A stretch of 64,000 bases of DNA from G965279355 sp965279355 (GCA_965279355.1 OZ257155.1:2976001-3040000); one strand, 5' to 3'; shown: positions 8,193 to 16,990, counted from the first letter of the stretch. Notes: generated by a model from the sequence alone, not told the origin. Numbers and translations are program-made.

Positions 8193-9701
8193 ATGGCTAG
8201 AGCTGGATTTCTCGACCGCATCGGCACGAAGCTCGTGGATCTTCTCTCCGAGGAGACCGACGACCACGGTCATCCCGTGGCGCGGGAGCGCGTCTCCACC
8301 ACCGAAGCCCCGCCCCCGGCGACACCCGAATTTTTGGGCGTGCAGCTGCAGGCGATGCTTAAGAGCGATCCGAATTTCATTGCGGGTCGAGTGAACCTCA
8401 TCGGTCTGTCGAAGATTCGCGACCGGCTTGGGCCGAATTGGGAAAAGTTGTCCGCGCGGGCGCACGAGATCGCGCGACACGAGATCGGGCGCCGGCTTAC
8501 GCCAGCCGACGTTTACACCCGGCATAACGAGTTTCAGTATCTCCTGATTTTCTCGCAACTCAGCAAGGAACAGGCCCAGCTCAAATGCGCGTTGATCGCT
8601 CAGGAGGTGGCCAAGCGCCTGCTTGGAGAAGATGCCGGAGATGACCTGATCGAAGTGCAGACCATGATCGGCGGCCAGGGAGGCGTCCCCCAGTTCGAAC
8701 AGGCGGCAGATATCGAGGCACTGAAGCTCCAGTTGATCGGCGACGCGACGATCCCGGTGTTCGAAGCGGATACGAGCCGCGCGACAAAAGAGGAGGCTGT
8801 CGCGCCTGCACAGTCGGCTCCGGCCGCTCAACAACCCACCATGAGTCCGGTGCCGACAGGCTCGGCCAGCTATGTGGATCAGCCCGCCGATTGGGAACTG
8901 GGCGAGGCGGACGGCGAGTTCAACCCGCTGGAGAGACTTCACCTGTTTTATCGTCCGGTCTGGGACGTGAAGAAAAATGCCGTCACGGCGTATGAATGCA
9001 CACCGGCATGGAAGTACCCGGACGGCCATCTGATGTTCGACGAAGCGGACGTGCCCAACATCGGCAAGCCCGCGACGCTCAACAGCCTCGACACAGCCGT
9101 GCTCCGCCGGACGGTTACCGATCTGCGTGCTTCGCTCGCGGCGGGCCGTCCGCTGCAGGTTGTGATACCTGTTCATTTCGACACCCTGGCCGCCTACGCG
9201 CCCAAGATCGGCTATGCCGAGCGGTGCTTTCGCGGCATTCAGCCGGATGCCCGGAAATACGTCGTTTTCAAGCTGGTCGGCGTGCCCGACGGCGCCCCTC
9301 CCATGCGGCTCGCCGAAATGTGCAATCTTCTGAAGCGCCACGCGCGAGACGTCGTGGTCTTTCTGCCGCGCGACCTGCGATTTGTCGGGTATCCCGAAGC
9401 CGGCGTTTCGGCTATTGCCAGCTCCTGCAGCACAAGCAGCACATCGGAAGCGGGCGAGATCCGGAAAATGGAAGGACTTATCGCGGCGGCGCAGAAAGCC
9501 GGCGTCGGCTCTATCATCTACAATGTGAATTCGCTGAGCATGGCGACGGCATTGATCGGCGCCGGAGCCACCTGCCTTGTCGGCGACAGTATCGGGGCGC
9601 CGGTGGAGAATCCCGGCGGCGTGTACCGGTTCAGCGTCAGCGATTTTTATTCTCAGACACTTAAACAGCAACGCGACGCAGGCCGTCCGATGCTGCATTG
9701 A
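8193..9701 (+). CDS. EAL-like protein lacking catalytic residues, function unknown
   Basis: A 502-residue soluble protein. The N-terminal half (about 40-150) has a GGDEF-like feel (INL-type strand, RHNEFQYLLIFS, long helix ECALIAQEVAKRLLG-like) but no GGDEF signature. A Pro/Ala/Gln-rich linker lies near 195-230. The C-terminal half (about 250-500) follows the strand-helix order of an EAL TIM barrel: FYRPVWDVKKNAVTAYEC, LDTAVLRRTVTDL, VVIPVHFDTL, VVFLPRDL, and a final GATCLVGDSIGAPV resembling the barrel's last strand. The E-x-L motif and metal-binding residues are absent. If the fold is right it would be a c-di-GMP receptor or scaffold and not a phosphodiesterase. The ATG is weakly preceded by GAGGAG. 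Confidence 0.6.
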   Translation: MARAGFLDRIGTKLVDLLSEETDDHGHPVARERVSTTEAPPPATPEFLGVQLQAMLKSDPNFIAGRVNLIGLSKIRDRLGPNWEKLSARAHEIARHEIGRRLTPADVYTRHNEFQYLLIFSQLSKEQAQLKCALIAQEVAKRLLGEDAGDDLIEVQTMIGGQGGVPQFEQAADIEALKLQLIGDATIPVFEADTSRATKEEAVAPAQSAPAAQQPTMSPVPTGSASYVDQPADWELGEADGEFNPLERLHLFYRPVWDVKKNAVTAYECTPAWKYPDGHLMFDEADVPNIGKPATLNSLDTAVLRRTVTDLRASLAAGRPLQVVIPVHFDTLAAYAPKIGYAERCFRGIQPDARKYVVFKLVGVPDGAPPMRLAEMCNLLKRHARDVVVFLPRDLRFVGYPEAGVSAIASSCSTSSTSEAGEIRKMEGLIAAAQKAGVGSIIYNVNSLSMATALIGAGATCLVGDSIGAPVENPGGVYRFSVSDFYSQTLKQQRDAGRPMLH

Positions 9702-10051
9702 CGGGCGGCGGACCACGTGGCGCGTTCTCTACGCAGTAGCCCTGGAACGCCCATGTAGCGAACACCCAACGGCTGGGTCCCAGCTTTCGCTGGGATGGCA
9801 GTTGTATTTGTGGTGCCTTCGCGCGAAATGGCCGGCAAGCTGCTCCTTATCTCCCTCGCCCCAAAGGGGAGAGGGAGCGAGCGAAAGCGAGCGGTGAGAG
9901 GGCTTCCGAAGACTTCGCGCGTAGCGCGACCCCCTCACCCTACCCTCTCCGCCGGCGAAAGCCCCACTGGGGCCTTCGCTCTTCGGCTCCGAGCCCCCGT
10001 TGGGGAGAGGGAATTGGAAAAGTGCTAAACTCTCCCCCGGGGAGAAAACGC
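9702..10051. other. repeat-filled intergenic region
   Basis: About 350 bp without a gene. It holds one right arm of the composite palindromic repeat (9773-9799). It then holds a block of purine/pyrimidine-rich inverted segments: CCCCAAAGGGGAGAGG near 9860 and CCCTCACCCTACCCTCTCC with GGGGAGAGGG partners near 9932-10010. These match the pattern of dispersed intergenic repeats. The last bases give a good ribosome-binding site (GGGGAG) for the next gene. Confidence 0.6.
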
Positions 10052-10861
10052 ATGTCCGAACTCGCTGCCGCGTCGCGCGATGTCGATGCCACAATCAATT
10101 ATATCGACCGGGCGGTGCCGCCGGTCGTCACGCATCCGTTCAAGGACGGCAACCAGTCGCGACTGCCGCTGGAGCCGCATGTGGTGCGGATCGCGGACGC
10201 ACGGGCGCGCGGTGATACCGATCTTGAGCGCACCGGGTTCGTGCTGGTGAAGCGGCCGACATCGGTCAGCGATTTCACCGACACGGAAAAACTCGCCGAC
10301 ACCTACTACACGGAGATCGAGCAGCTGGTCTGCGAGATCACCGGCGCCGAGAAGGTCGTGGTGTTTCACGGTCTGCGGCGGACCAGCGGCGGCGAGGCGA
10401 TGCCGCCGGTGCGGGTCGCGCATATCGACTACACCCCGCAGTCCTATCGCCTGTGGGCGGAGGCGACGCTTGGAACCGAGGCGCCGGTCTATATGAAGCG
10501 GCGGCAGATCAGCGTGAATGTCTGGCGGGCGTTGCGTCCCGTGGATGCCGTGCCGCTCGCGGTCTGCGATGCGCGCAGCATTGCGCCTGAAGATCTCAAG
10601 GAGACGACGATCGTCGGCCCCGCGGCGTATGAGTCGCTCTACCGCCGCCAGGGCTATCACCTGATGCACAACCCGGCGCAGCGCTGGTTTTATTTCCCCG
10701 ATATGCAGCAAGACGAAGTGCTGGTGATGAAGCAGTTCGATACGGATGGTGCCCGCGTGCAGGCGGTGGCGCATGCCGCCTTCGACCACCCGCATACAAA
10801 AGCTGGGGCGCCCCGGCGCGAGAGCTTTGAAGTGCGGACCCTGGCGTTCCTGCCGGACTGA
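10052..10861 (+). CDS. CmcJ/NvfI-family oxidoreductase
   Basis: A 269-residue protein of the CmcJ/NvfI/AsaB group, which includes 2-oxoglutarate/Fe(II)-type oxygenases and related proteins of natural-product pathways. Recognisable parts are the N-terminal INYIDRAVPP, ERTGFVLVKRPT, the acidic strand PPVRVAHIDYTP (His-x-Asp), VNVWRALRPVDAVPLAVCDA, and the C-terminal NPAQRWFYFPDMQQDEVLVMKQFDT with AAFDHPH. The pattern H-x-D ... W-x-x-x-R and a late H-P-H is as expected of a metal-dependent fold. The substrate is unknown. The ATG is chosen over an upstream in-frame start because GGGGAGAAAACGC precedes it. A paralogue faces it 650 bp downstream. Confidence 0.8.
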   Translation: MSELAAASRDVDATINYIDRAVPPVVTHPFKDGNQSRLPLEPHVVRIADARARGDTDLERTGFVLVKRPTSVSDFTDTEKLADTYYTEIEQLVCEITGAEKVVVFHGLRRTSGGEAMPPVRVAHIDYTPQSYRLWAEATLGTEAPVYMKRRQISVNVWRALRPVDAVPLAVCDARSIAPEDLKETTIVGPAAYESLYRRQGYHLMHNPAQRWFYFPDMQQDEVLVMKQFDTDGARVQAVAHAAFDHPHTKAGAPRRESFEVRTLAFLPD

Positions 10862-11070
10862 CCGGCCCCGGACGCAAAAAAGTCACGCGCGAATCAAATG
10901 GTTAATGCCGGTACCTCAGTAGTTTCCCGGCCGGTTCTGGGTGCTGGGCCCGAGTTCGCCGGCGAACAGAGTTTGCTACATCTGGTGCGGGCAGAAGGGC
11001 CCGGGATGAAACGCCGTTTGGCGTGCCGCATAGGGCAGCGTCAGAGGCAGCAGGCGAAGGAGCAGACGCG

Positions 11071-11247
11071 ATGGAGTTGTCATCGCCTTCCCAGGTTTAC
11101 CGCCAGGAAGCCGCCCGGCTTTACGGCCTGGCCGAGAAATTCGTGTTCGACGATCTCAGGCAGGAGTTCCTGCAGATCGCCCGCCAGTACGAAGCGCTGG
11201 CCAACCGCGCCGCGGATATCGAATCGCGCGAGCGCGTTTCGGGTTAG
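11071..11247 (+). CDS. small conserved-type helical protein
   Basis: A 58-residue protein, MELSSPSQVYRQEAARLYGL at its start, then FDDLRQEFLQIARQYEALANRA. It is almost wholly charged amphipathic helix and resembles many tiny alphaproteobacterial proteins of unknown function with the pattern YR-x-x-A-x-x-L...FLxIAxxYExLAxRA. GGAG lies eight bases upstream of the ATG. The preceding 210 bp holds no other gene. A longer frame from 11023 has no supporting signal. The function is unknown. Confidence 0.65.
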   Translation: MELSSPSQVYRQEAARLYGLAEKFVFDDLRQEFLQIARQYEALANRAADIESRERVSG

Positions 11248-11310
11248 AGCGCAGCGCCTTTCGACCCGTTGCGACGAAGCGCGCCGGAAGTTTTCTCGTC
11301 TAAAACCACT

Positions 11311-11461
11311 GTCATCCCAGCGCCCGTCTTCTTCGCGCCCGCCGGCGCTTCGCTGCGGCGCAGCGCTGTGGGACCCAGATAACCCGGCCGCTCAGCAGAA
11401 GCCCACGGAACGCGATTCACGAACCACGCAACGGCTGGGTCCCAGCTTTCGCTGGGATGAC
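11311..11461. repeat. composite palindromic intergenic repeat (copy 3, long form)
   Basis: It begins GTCATCCCAGCG and ends CTGGGTCCCAGCTTTCGCTG followed by GGATGAC. In the left arm the small GAAA loop is replaced by about 40 bp of GC-rich sequence. The centre (AACCCGGCCGCTC...CACGGAACGCGATTCACGAA in pieces) is shared with the copy at 22.3 kb, so the whole 150-bp unit, not only the arms, is repeated. It lies between convergent genes. Confidence 0.85.
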
Positions 11462-11516
11462 AATGGGAGAGAATTACAGGACGCGTAGCGCGTAGTGTCC
11501 GCGCTCCGCGCGGCGC

Positions 11517-12344
11517 TCACGCCGGTAGGAACGCGATGACCCGGACCTCGAAACTTTTGCAGGGTGCGGCGCCCGGCCGGCTGGTCGGATCCTCGAACGC
11601 GGTGTGCGCGGCCCATTGTGTATCCGTGCGGCCGGAATCGCCGATCTTCATCACCAGCATTTCGTCCGGCTGCATCGCTGAAAAATAGTACCAGCGATGC
11701 GCGGGATTATAGACGACGTGATAGCCGCCGCGCGGCTCGGCGTTCTCGCCGGCGCGATCGTGGATGAGCGCGGGTTTCAGGTCTTCCTTGCGGATCGTCG
11801 CGGCATCGCAGACCGCCAGCGGCATTCGCTCGATCGCGCTGAGCGGCCGCCAGAAATTGAGGCCGATCCAGCGGTGGCGGTTGAGATATTCCGCGGCGAC
11901 ATCGGGTCCCAGGAACTGCTCGGCCCAGCGGTGATACTGGATTTCCGTGTATTCGATATGGACGACGCGCGAGGGCGGAGTCATCGACCCTTCCTCGCGG
12001 CGGATCGGGCGGAACGGCAGCACTTTCACCGCGCCGGTGAGCGCCTTCGCCAGCCGTTCGATCTCGGGATAATAAATGGAGCGCTGCTGTTTTTCGTCGT
12101 CGAGATCGAGCGCGGCGCTGCGATGCTTCAGCAACGCGAAGCCGTTGCGCTCGAGCGTGAAGGCGGCGGCGTTGGGCCGGGCATCGGTGATGCGCATCGT
12201 GCGCGGCACCGTCGCATAAGTCGATTTGTGGAAATCGTAATGATAGATGACGCCGATCTCCGCATCGCGGTCGGCATAGGGCAGAGGCGCATCGATATAA
12301 GGCGCTGGCGTCGGCGTGGCCGGCGGATTCAGCGTCGCGGACAT
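11517..12344 (-). CDS. CmcJ/NvfI-family oxidoreductase, second paralogue
   Basis: A 275-residue paralogue of the convergent gene to its left, with the same landmarks: ERNGFALLKHRS, PPSRVVHIEYTE (His-x-Glu where the first copy has His-x-Asp), IGLNFWRPLSAIERMPLAVC, NPAHRWYYFSAMQPDEMLVM and FEDPTSRPGA. The late His-Pro-His of the first copy is replaced by EDPTS, so the two enzymes may differ in metal site or substrate. An ideal GGGGAGG sits six bases before the ATG. Family-level assignment only. Confidence 0.8.
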   Translation of the reverse strand: MSATLNPPATPTPAPYIDAPLPYADRDAEIGVIYHYDFHKSTYATVPRTMRITDARPNAAAFTLERNGFALLKHRSAALDLDDEKQQRSIYYPEIERLAKALTGAVKVLPFRPIRREEGSMTPPSRVVHIEYTEIQYHRWAEQFLGPDVAAEYLNRHRWIGLNFWRPLSAIERMPLAVCDAATIRKEDLKPALIHDRAGENAEPRGGYHVVYNPAHRWYYFSAMQPDEMLVMKIGDSGRTDTQWAAHTAFEDPTSRPGAAPCKSFEVRVIAFLPA

Positions 12345-12565
12345 CAGGAACCTCCCCGGCGCCCCGCGGCGGAGTGCCGTGGGACCTACATAAGTTAACA
12401 GGTCCGGCGGATGGGATGAAGCGGGAATTCGTCATTTTGTGTCGCCGGGCCGTCGGAAAAGACGTGTTGGCGCAAAAGGATAGTGCGATTTAGGGAATAA
12501 TTGGGCCAATTTTATGACTAGTTACCTATTTTTATAAGCGACTGAATTGAAACAGTTATCGGCGC

Positions 12566-12581
12566 CGTTTCACGTGAAACA
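12566..12581. promoter_or_regulatory. parS: parS site 1 (ParB-binding)
   Basis: CGTTTCACGTGAAACA matches the bacterial parS consensus TGTTTCACGTGAAACA at 15 of 16 positions, with a perfect 14-bp palindromic core. It lies 45 bp upstream of mnmG, in the same operon region that encodes ParA and ParB, where parS sites are expected. ParB loads here as a CTP-dependent clamp and recruits ParA for origin segregation. Confidence 0.93.
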
Positions 12582-12626
12582 GCCGGCGTTTGACCCCGGC
12601 CCCATCCATCCCTAAATTCCCCCGCC

Positions 12627-14504
12627 ATGACGGACCTCCAGCGTTTTGACGTGATCGTGGTCGGTGGCGGCCATGCCGGCTGCGAAGCCGCCGCGGCGTC
12701 CGCGCGCCTGGGCGCCCGCACCCTGCTGCTGACCCATAAGGTCGAGACGATCGGCGAGATGTCGTGCAACCCGGCGATCGGCGGCCTCGCCAAGGGCCAT
12801 CTGGTCCGCGAGATCGATGCGCTCGACGGGGTCATGGGTCGCGCCATCGACCGCGCCGGCATCCAGTTCCGGATGCTCAACAAATCCAAGGGACCCGCCG
12901 TCCGCGGCCCCCGCGCCCAGGCCGACCGCCGGCTGTATCGCGAAGCAGTGTGTGCAATCCTTGCAAACCAGCCGAACCTGACCATCCGCGCCGATGCGGC
13001 GGAAGATATCGAGATGGCGGACGGGCGGATCGCTGCGGTCCTGACCAAATCCGGCGCCCGCATCCCCTGCGGCGCCGTGGTCCTGACCACCGGCACCTTC
13101 CTGCGCGGCCTGATTCATATCGGCGAGACCAAGATTCCGGCCGGCCGCACCAGCACCGACGGCACCCACGAGGCGCCGTCGCTCGGATTGTCGGCGACCC
13201 TGGAGCAGCTCGGCTTCACCCTGGGCCGCCTGAAGACCGGCACGCCGCCCCGCCTCGACGGACGCACCATCGACTGGGCCTCGCTCGACGTGCAGCACGG
13301 CGACGATCCGCCGGTGCCGTTCTCCTTCCTTACGGACAAGATCACGGTCCCGCAGATCCCCTGCTACATCACCGGCACGACGCTGGCCGGGCATGAGATC
13401 ATCCGCGCCAACCTCCATCGCGCCCCGATGTATTCGGGCCAGATCGGCTCGACCGGGCCCCGCTATTGCCCGTCGATCGAGGACAAGGTGGTGCGGTTTG
13501 CCGCCCGCGACAAACACCAGATATTCCTTGAGCCGGAAGGGCTTGACGATCCGACGGTGTATCCGAACGGGATCTCGACCTCGCTGCCGCATGACGTCCA
13601 GGTGGCGCTCTTGAAGACCATCCCGGGTCTGGAAAAGACGGTGATGATCCGGCCCGGCTACGCGATCGAATACGATTACGTCGACCCCCGCGAGCTGCGG
13701 CCGACCCTCGAGACCCGCCAGGTCTCCGGCCTGTTCTTCGCGGGCCAGATCAACGGCACCACGGGCTACGAAGAGGCCGCGGCGCAGGGCCTGATGGCCG
13801 GGCTGAATGCGGCGCTCAAGATCGGCGGGTCCGGTGAATTCGTCCTCGACCGCGCCGATGCCTATATCGGCGTGCTGGTCGACGACCTCACGTCCCTGGG
13901 CGCCTCCGAGCCCTACCGGATGTTCACCAGCCGCGCCGAATATCGCCTGAAGCTGCGCGCCGACAATGCCGACCAGCGGCTGAGCCCCAGGGGCCTGGCC
14001 GTCGGCTGTCTGAGTTCCGAGCGCACCGCCGCCTGGACCGCCAAGGAAACCGCGCTGGCGGAGGCGCGGCGGCTGGCCGATCAGCTCCGCGAGACCCCCA
14101 ATAAGCTGGCGAAGCAGGGTTTCGCCGTGAACCAGGACGGCGTGGCGCGGTCGGCGGCCGATCTGCTGGCTTTGCCGGGGATGGATGTCGCGCGGTTGGC
14201 GACCCTGTGGCCGGAGCTCGCCGACATGCGGGCCGACGTGGCGGAGCAGATCGAGATCGATGCGCGCTACCGCGGCTATCTCGACCGGCAGGATGCGGAT
14301 ATCCGGGCGTATCGCGCCGATGAAAGCCTGCGGCTGCCGGACGATCTGGACTATGCCGCGCTGACCAGCCTCTCGAACGAGGTGCGCCTGAAGCTCTCGG
14401 CGGCGCGGCCCGCAACTCTCGCGGCGGCGGCGCGGATTTCGGGGGTGACGCCGGCGGCGCTGACCATCCTCCTGCGGTACGCCGAGCGTCCCAAAGCCGC
14501 CTGA
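12627..14504 (+). CDS. mnmG: tRNA uridine-5-carboxymethylaminomethyl enzyme MnmG (GidA)
   Basis: A 625-residue FAD enzyme that, with MnmE, modifies the wobble uridine (U34) of certain tRNAs. The FAD-binding dinucleotide motif VVGGGHAGCEAA opens the protein (11-22). The family signatures CNPAIGGLAKGHLVREIDAL (about 47-67, in pieces) and GPRYCPSIEDKVVRF (about 273-287) follow, then the GQINGTTGYEEAAAQGL block and the C-terminal helical domain. The length is normal. It starts the mnmG-rsmG-parA-parB operon, with one base before rsmG. mnmE, often adjacent, is not in this window. The upstream 190 bp is AT-rich and contains a parS site. Confidence 0.97.
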   Translation: MTDLQRFDVIVVGGGHAGCEAAAASARLGARTLLLTHKVETIGEMSCNPAIGGLAKGHLVREIDALDGVMGRAIDRAGIQFRMLNKSKGPAVRGPRAQADRRLYREAVCAILANQPNLTIRADAAEDIEMADGRIAAVLTKSGARIPCGAVVLTTGTFLRGLIHIGETKIPAGRTSTDGTHEAPSLGLSATLEQLGFTLGRLKTGTPPRLDGRTIDWASLDVQHGDDPPVPFSFLTDKITVPQIPCYITGTTLAGHEIIRANLHRAPMYSGQIGSTGPRYCPSIEDKVVRFAARDKHQIFLEPEGLDDPTVYPNGISTSLPHDVQVALLKTIPGLEKTVMIRPGYAIEYDYVDPRELRPTLETRQVSGLFFAGQINGTTGYEEAAAQGLMAGLNAALKIGGSGEFVLDRADAYIGVLVDDLTSLGASEPYRMFTSRAEYRLKLRADNADQRLSPRGLAVGCLSSERTAAWTAKETALAEARRLADQLRETPNKLAKQGFAVNQDGVARSAADLLALPGMDVARLATLWPELADMRADVAEQIEIDARYRGYLDRQDADIRAYRADESLRLPDDLDYAALTSLSNEVRLKLSAARPATLAAAARISGVTPAALTILLRYAERPKAA

Positions 14505-14505
14505 C

Positions 14506-15147
14506 GTGACTCCGGACCAGTTCGCTCAGTTCGCTCATGTTTCACGTGAAACGCTGAGCAAACTCGTTATATATCAACAGCTTCTGGAAAAATGGCAGCC
14601 GAAAATCAACCTGGTGGGGCCCAATACGCTGCCAGATGCGTGGGAAAGGCACTTTCTCGACTCCGCCCAGCTCTTTCCGCTGCTGCCGACCGGCAAGGGG
14701 CCCCTGACCCTCTACGACCTCGGCACCGGCGCCGGCTTTCCGGGCCTGGTCCTGGCGATCATGGCCACCGAAGGCCACCGCAAACTCGACGTCCATCTTG
14801 TCGAGTCGGATCAGCGGAAGTCGGCGTTTCTGGGCGAGGTGGCCCGAGCGACGGGCCTCGCCCGCGCCGTCACCATCCACATCATGCGAATCGACCGCCT
14901 CGCAGGCCGTCCGCTGCCCAAGGCCGACGTGGTGACCGCCCGCGCGCTGGCCCCGCTGACCGACCTGCTCGGCATGGCCGAGCCGCTGCTTTCTATCCAC
15001 GGTATTTGCCTTTTCCCCAAGGGGGCGAAGGCCGCCGATGAATTGACCCAGGCCGGCAAACACTGGAAGATGAAGACCGAACGCCTGCCCAGCCGGACCG
15101 ACCCTTCGGGCACGATCCTGCGCATTTCGGATCTCAACCGTGTCTGA
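14506..15147 (+). CDS. rsmG: 16S rRNA (guanine-N7) methyltransferase RsmG (GidB)
   Basis: A 213-residue SAM-dependent enzyme that methylates N7 of G527 in 16S rRNA. Hallmarks are WERHFLDSAQL (about 48-58), LYDLGTGAGFPGLVLAI (SAM motif I, about 71-87) and HLVESDQRKSAFL (about 100-112). The start is a GTG one base after mnmG. Its codons for HVSRETL are formed by the second parS site, a pattern seen in alphaproteobacterial rsmG genes. The parA start overlaps its 3' end by 8 bp. Confidence 0.95.
   Translation: MTPDQFAQFAHVSRETLSKLVIYQQLLEKWQPKINLVGPNTLPDAWERHFLDSAQLFPLLPTGKGPLTLYDLGTGAGFPGLVLAIMATEGHRKLDVHLVESDQRKSAFLGEVARATGLARAVTIHIMRIDRLAGRPLPKADVVTARALAPLTDLLGMAEPLLSIHGICLFPKGAKAADELTQAGKHWKMKTERLPSRTDPSGTILRISDLNRV
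14538..14553. promoter_or_regulatory. parS: parS site 2, inside the rsmG coding sequence
   Basis: TGTTTCACGTGAAACG matches the consensus at 15 of 16 positions and is the exact 14-bp palindromic core. It is read in frame as part of HVSRET near the RsmG N terminus. It lies about 2 kb from site 1, and the two flank mnmG. Confidence 0.93.
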
Positions 15148-15991
15148 TCCTCTTATCGAAGCAGGCCCCGCCCCGGTCTTGGACGCCCCGCGCGTCTCCG
15201 GCCCGGCCCGCCTGATCGCCATCGCCAACCAGAAGGGCGGCGTCGGCAAGACCACGACCGCGATCAACCTGGCGACGGCCCTGGCCGCGGTCGGCCCGCG
15301 CGTGCTGCTGATCGATCTCGACCCGCAGGGCAACGCCTCGACCGGCCTTGGCATCGGCGCCGACCAGCGCAGCATCGGCACCTACGATGTGCTCATCGAC
15401 GACGCGTCGGTCGCCGACGGCATCGTGCCCAGCATCGTCCCCAATCTCTATGTGATGCCGGCGACGGTGCATCTCTCCGGCGCCGAGCTCGAGCTGATCG
15501 ATGTCGAGCGCCGCGAATATCGCCTGACCGACGCGCTGTCGCGCGCCACGCTCGATTTCGACTACGTGCTGATCGACTGCCCGCCGGCCCTTGGCCTTCT
15601 GACATTGAACGCATTGGTTGCATCGGATGCGATCCTGGTGCCGCTGCAATGCGAATTTTTCGCGCTCGAAGGCCTGTCGCACCTGATGCGCACGGTCGAA
15701 CTGGTGAAAAAGAAATTCAACCCGGAGTTGGAAATCCAGGGCCTGGTCCTGACGATGTACGACAAGCGCAACACGCTGTCCGATGTGGTCGCCGCCGACG
15801 TGCGCGGCTTTTTCAAAGAGAAGGTTTACGACACCGTGATCCCGCGCAACGTGCGCGTGTCCGAAGCGCCGAGCCACGGCAAGCCCGTGCTGCTCTACGA
15901 CATGCGCTGCTCCGGCTCGCAGGCCTACATGTCCCTCGCCTCCGAATTGCTCCGCAGGGAACAGGCGCGCGTGGCGGGAGTCGCGGCATGA
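15140..15991 (+). CDS. parA: chromosome-partitioning ATPase ParA
   Basis: A 283-residue deviant-Walker ATPase. The P-loop NQKGGVGKTTTAINLATAL is at about 30-48 with the signature first lysine. DLDPQGNAST is Walker A' and DYVLIDCPPALG is Walker B. The protein dimerises on DNA with ATP and is stimulated by ParB to move the parS region. The GTG start lies within the rsmG 3' end (8-bp overlap), and the stop overlaps parB as ATGA, so translation is coupled on both sides. The start is fixed by the short N-terminal tail before GPARLIAIANQKGG. Confidence 0.97.
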   Translation: MSDPLIEAGPAPVLDAPRVSGPARLIAIANQKGGVGKTTTAINLATALAAVGPRVLLIDLDPQGNASTGLGIGADQRSIGTYDVLIDDASVADGIVPSIVPNLYVMPATVHLSGAELELIDVERREYRLTDALSRATLDFDYVLIDCPPALGLLTLNALVASDAILVPLQCEFFALEGLSHLMRTVELVKKKFNPELEIQGLVLTMYDKRNTLSDVVAADVRGFFKEKVYDTVIPRNVRVSEAPSHGKPVLLYDMRCSGSQAYMSLASELLRREQARVAGVAA

Positions 15992-16971
15992 CCCCGCCGG
16001 ACGCCAAAAAGCCCGATCCAAGGAAGACTCTGGGCCGCGGCCTCTCCGCTTTGCTTGGCGAAGCGGCGGCGGAAGCGATCGCGCCGTCTTCGCCGGGACG
16101 CCCCGCCGGCGCCAAACTGATTCCCGTCGGCGCGATCCGCCCCGGCAACTTCCAGCCGCGCCGCGTCTTTAAGGAAGACGAGATGGACGAGCTGGTCTCG
16201 TCGATCCGCGAACACGGCGTGCTGCAGCCGATCCTGCTCCGCAAGGATCCCAGGGACCCGCAGGGCTTCGAGCTGATCGCCGGCGAGCGCCGCTGGCGCG
16301 CCTCGCAGAAAGCCGGCATCCACGAAATCCCGGCGGTGGTCCGCGAGCTCAACGACACCCAGGCCCTGCAGGCCGCCCTTGTCGAGAACCTGCAGCGCCA
16401 GGACCTGTCGCCGATCGAGGAGGCGCGCGCCTTCAAGCGGCTGATCGACGAGTTCCGCCACACGCAGGAGAAGATCGGCGAGGCGCTGGGCAAGAGCCGC
16501 TCCTACATCGCCAACGCGGTGCGCCTGCTGGAGCTGCCCGACGACATCATCGAGATGATCGAGCGCGACGCGCTCACCCCCGGCCATGCGCGCCTGCTGG
16601 TCGGCCGCGCCGATGCCAGCCTGATCGCCGCCGACTGGGTCCGCCGCAAGCTGACGGTGCGCGAGGCCGAAGCCGCGATGGCCGCCATCCGGGCACCCAA
16701 GCAGAAGCTGACGCCCAAGGGCGGCAAGAAGCCCGCCGACGACATCCTGCGCGACGCCAACACCACCGACCTCGAACGCCGCCTGACCATGGCGCTCGGC
16801 TGCAAGGTGGAGATCCTGCACAACCCGAAGGTCAACACCGGCGTCTTCAAGGTGACCTACAACACCCTCGACCAGCTCGACGACATCATCGAGCGCGTGA
16901 GCGGCGCCGGCACCGACGGCGAATGGAAGAAACCGCAGAACTGGTCGGTCGGGATGGATAAGCGGAAGTAG
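15988..16971 (+). CDS. parB: chromosome-partitioning protein ParB
   Basis: A 327-residue ParB. The N-terminal ParA-contacting basic segment is KTLGRGLSALLGE (about 13-25). The CTP/ParB-nuclease-fold domain follows with IRPGNFQPRRVF and the ELIAGERRWRASQKAG box, then the helix-turn-helix region IGEALGKSRSYIANAVRLLELP and the C-terminal dimerisation domain. The start ATG overlaps the parA stop. A longer frame running upstream into parA is a frame shadow. The two parS sites nearby are its targets. An insertion-rich island follows immediately after its stop. Confidence 0.97.
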   Translation: MTPPDAKKPDPRKTLGRGLSALLGEAAAEAIAPSSPGRPAGAKLIPVGAIRPGNFQPRRVFKEDEMDELVSSIREHGVLQPILLRKDPRDPQGFELIAGERRWRASQKAGIHEIPAVVRELNDTQALQAALVENLQRQDLSPIEEARAFKRLIDEFRHTQEKIGEALGKSRSYIANAVRLLELPDDIIEMIERDALTPGHARLLVGRADASLIAADWVRRKLTVREAEAAMAAIRAPKQKLTPKGGKKPADDILRDANTTDLERRLTMALGCKVEILHNPKVNTGVFKVTYNTLDQLDDIIERVSGAGTDGEWKKPQNWSVGMDKRK

Positions 16972-16990
16972 CTTGTTGCAACCTGGCTGA

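Noticed and set aside
8193..9701. Active c-di-GMP phosphodiesterase or cyclase
   Set aside because: Neither EAL nor GGDEF catalytic motifs are present.
9850..10020. CRISPR-like array
   Set aside because: The repeated segments are short inverted CTCTCC/GGAGAG blocks without regular spacing or spacers.
12435..12626. AT-rich region before mnmG as the replication origin
   Set aside because: No cluster of DnaA boxes (TTATNCACA) could be found. It is more simply a promoter region with one parS.
15649..15987. N-terminal extension of parB through parA
   Set aside because: Out-of-frame parA sequence. ATGA overlap gives a normal ParB.
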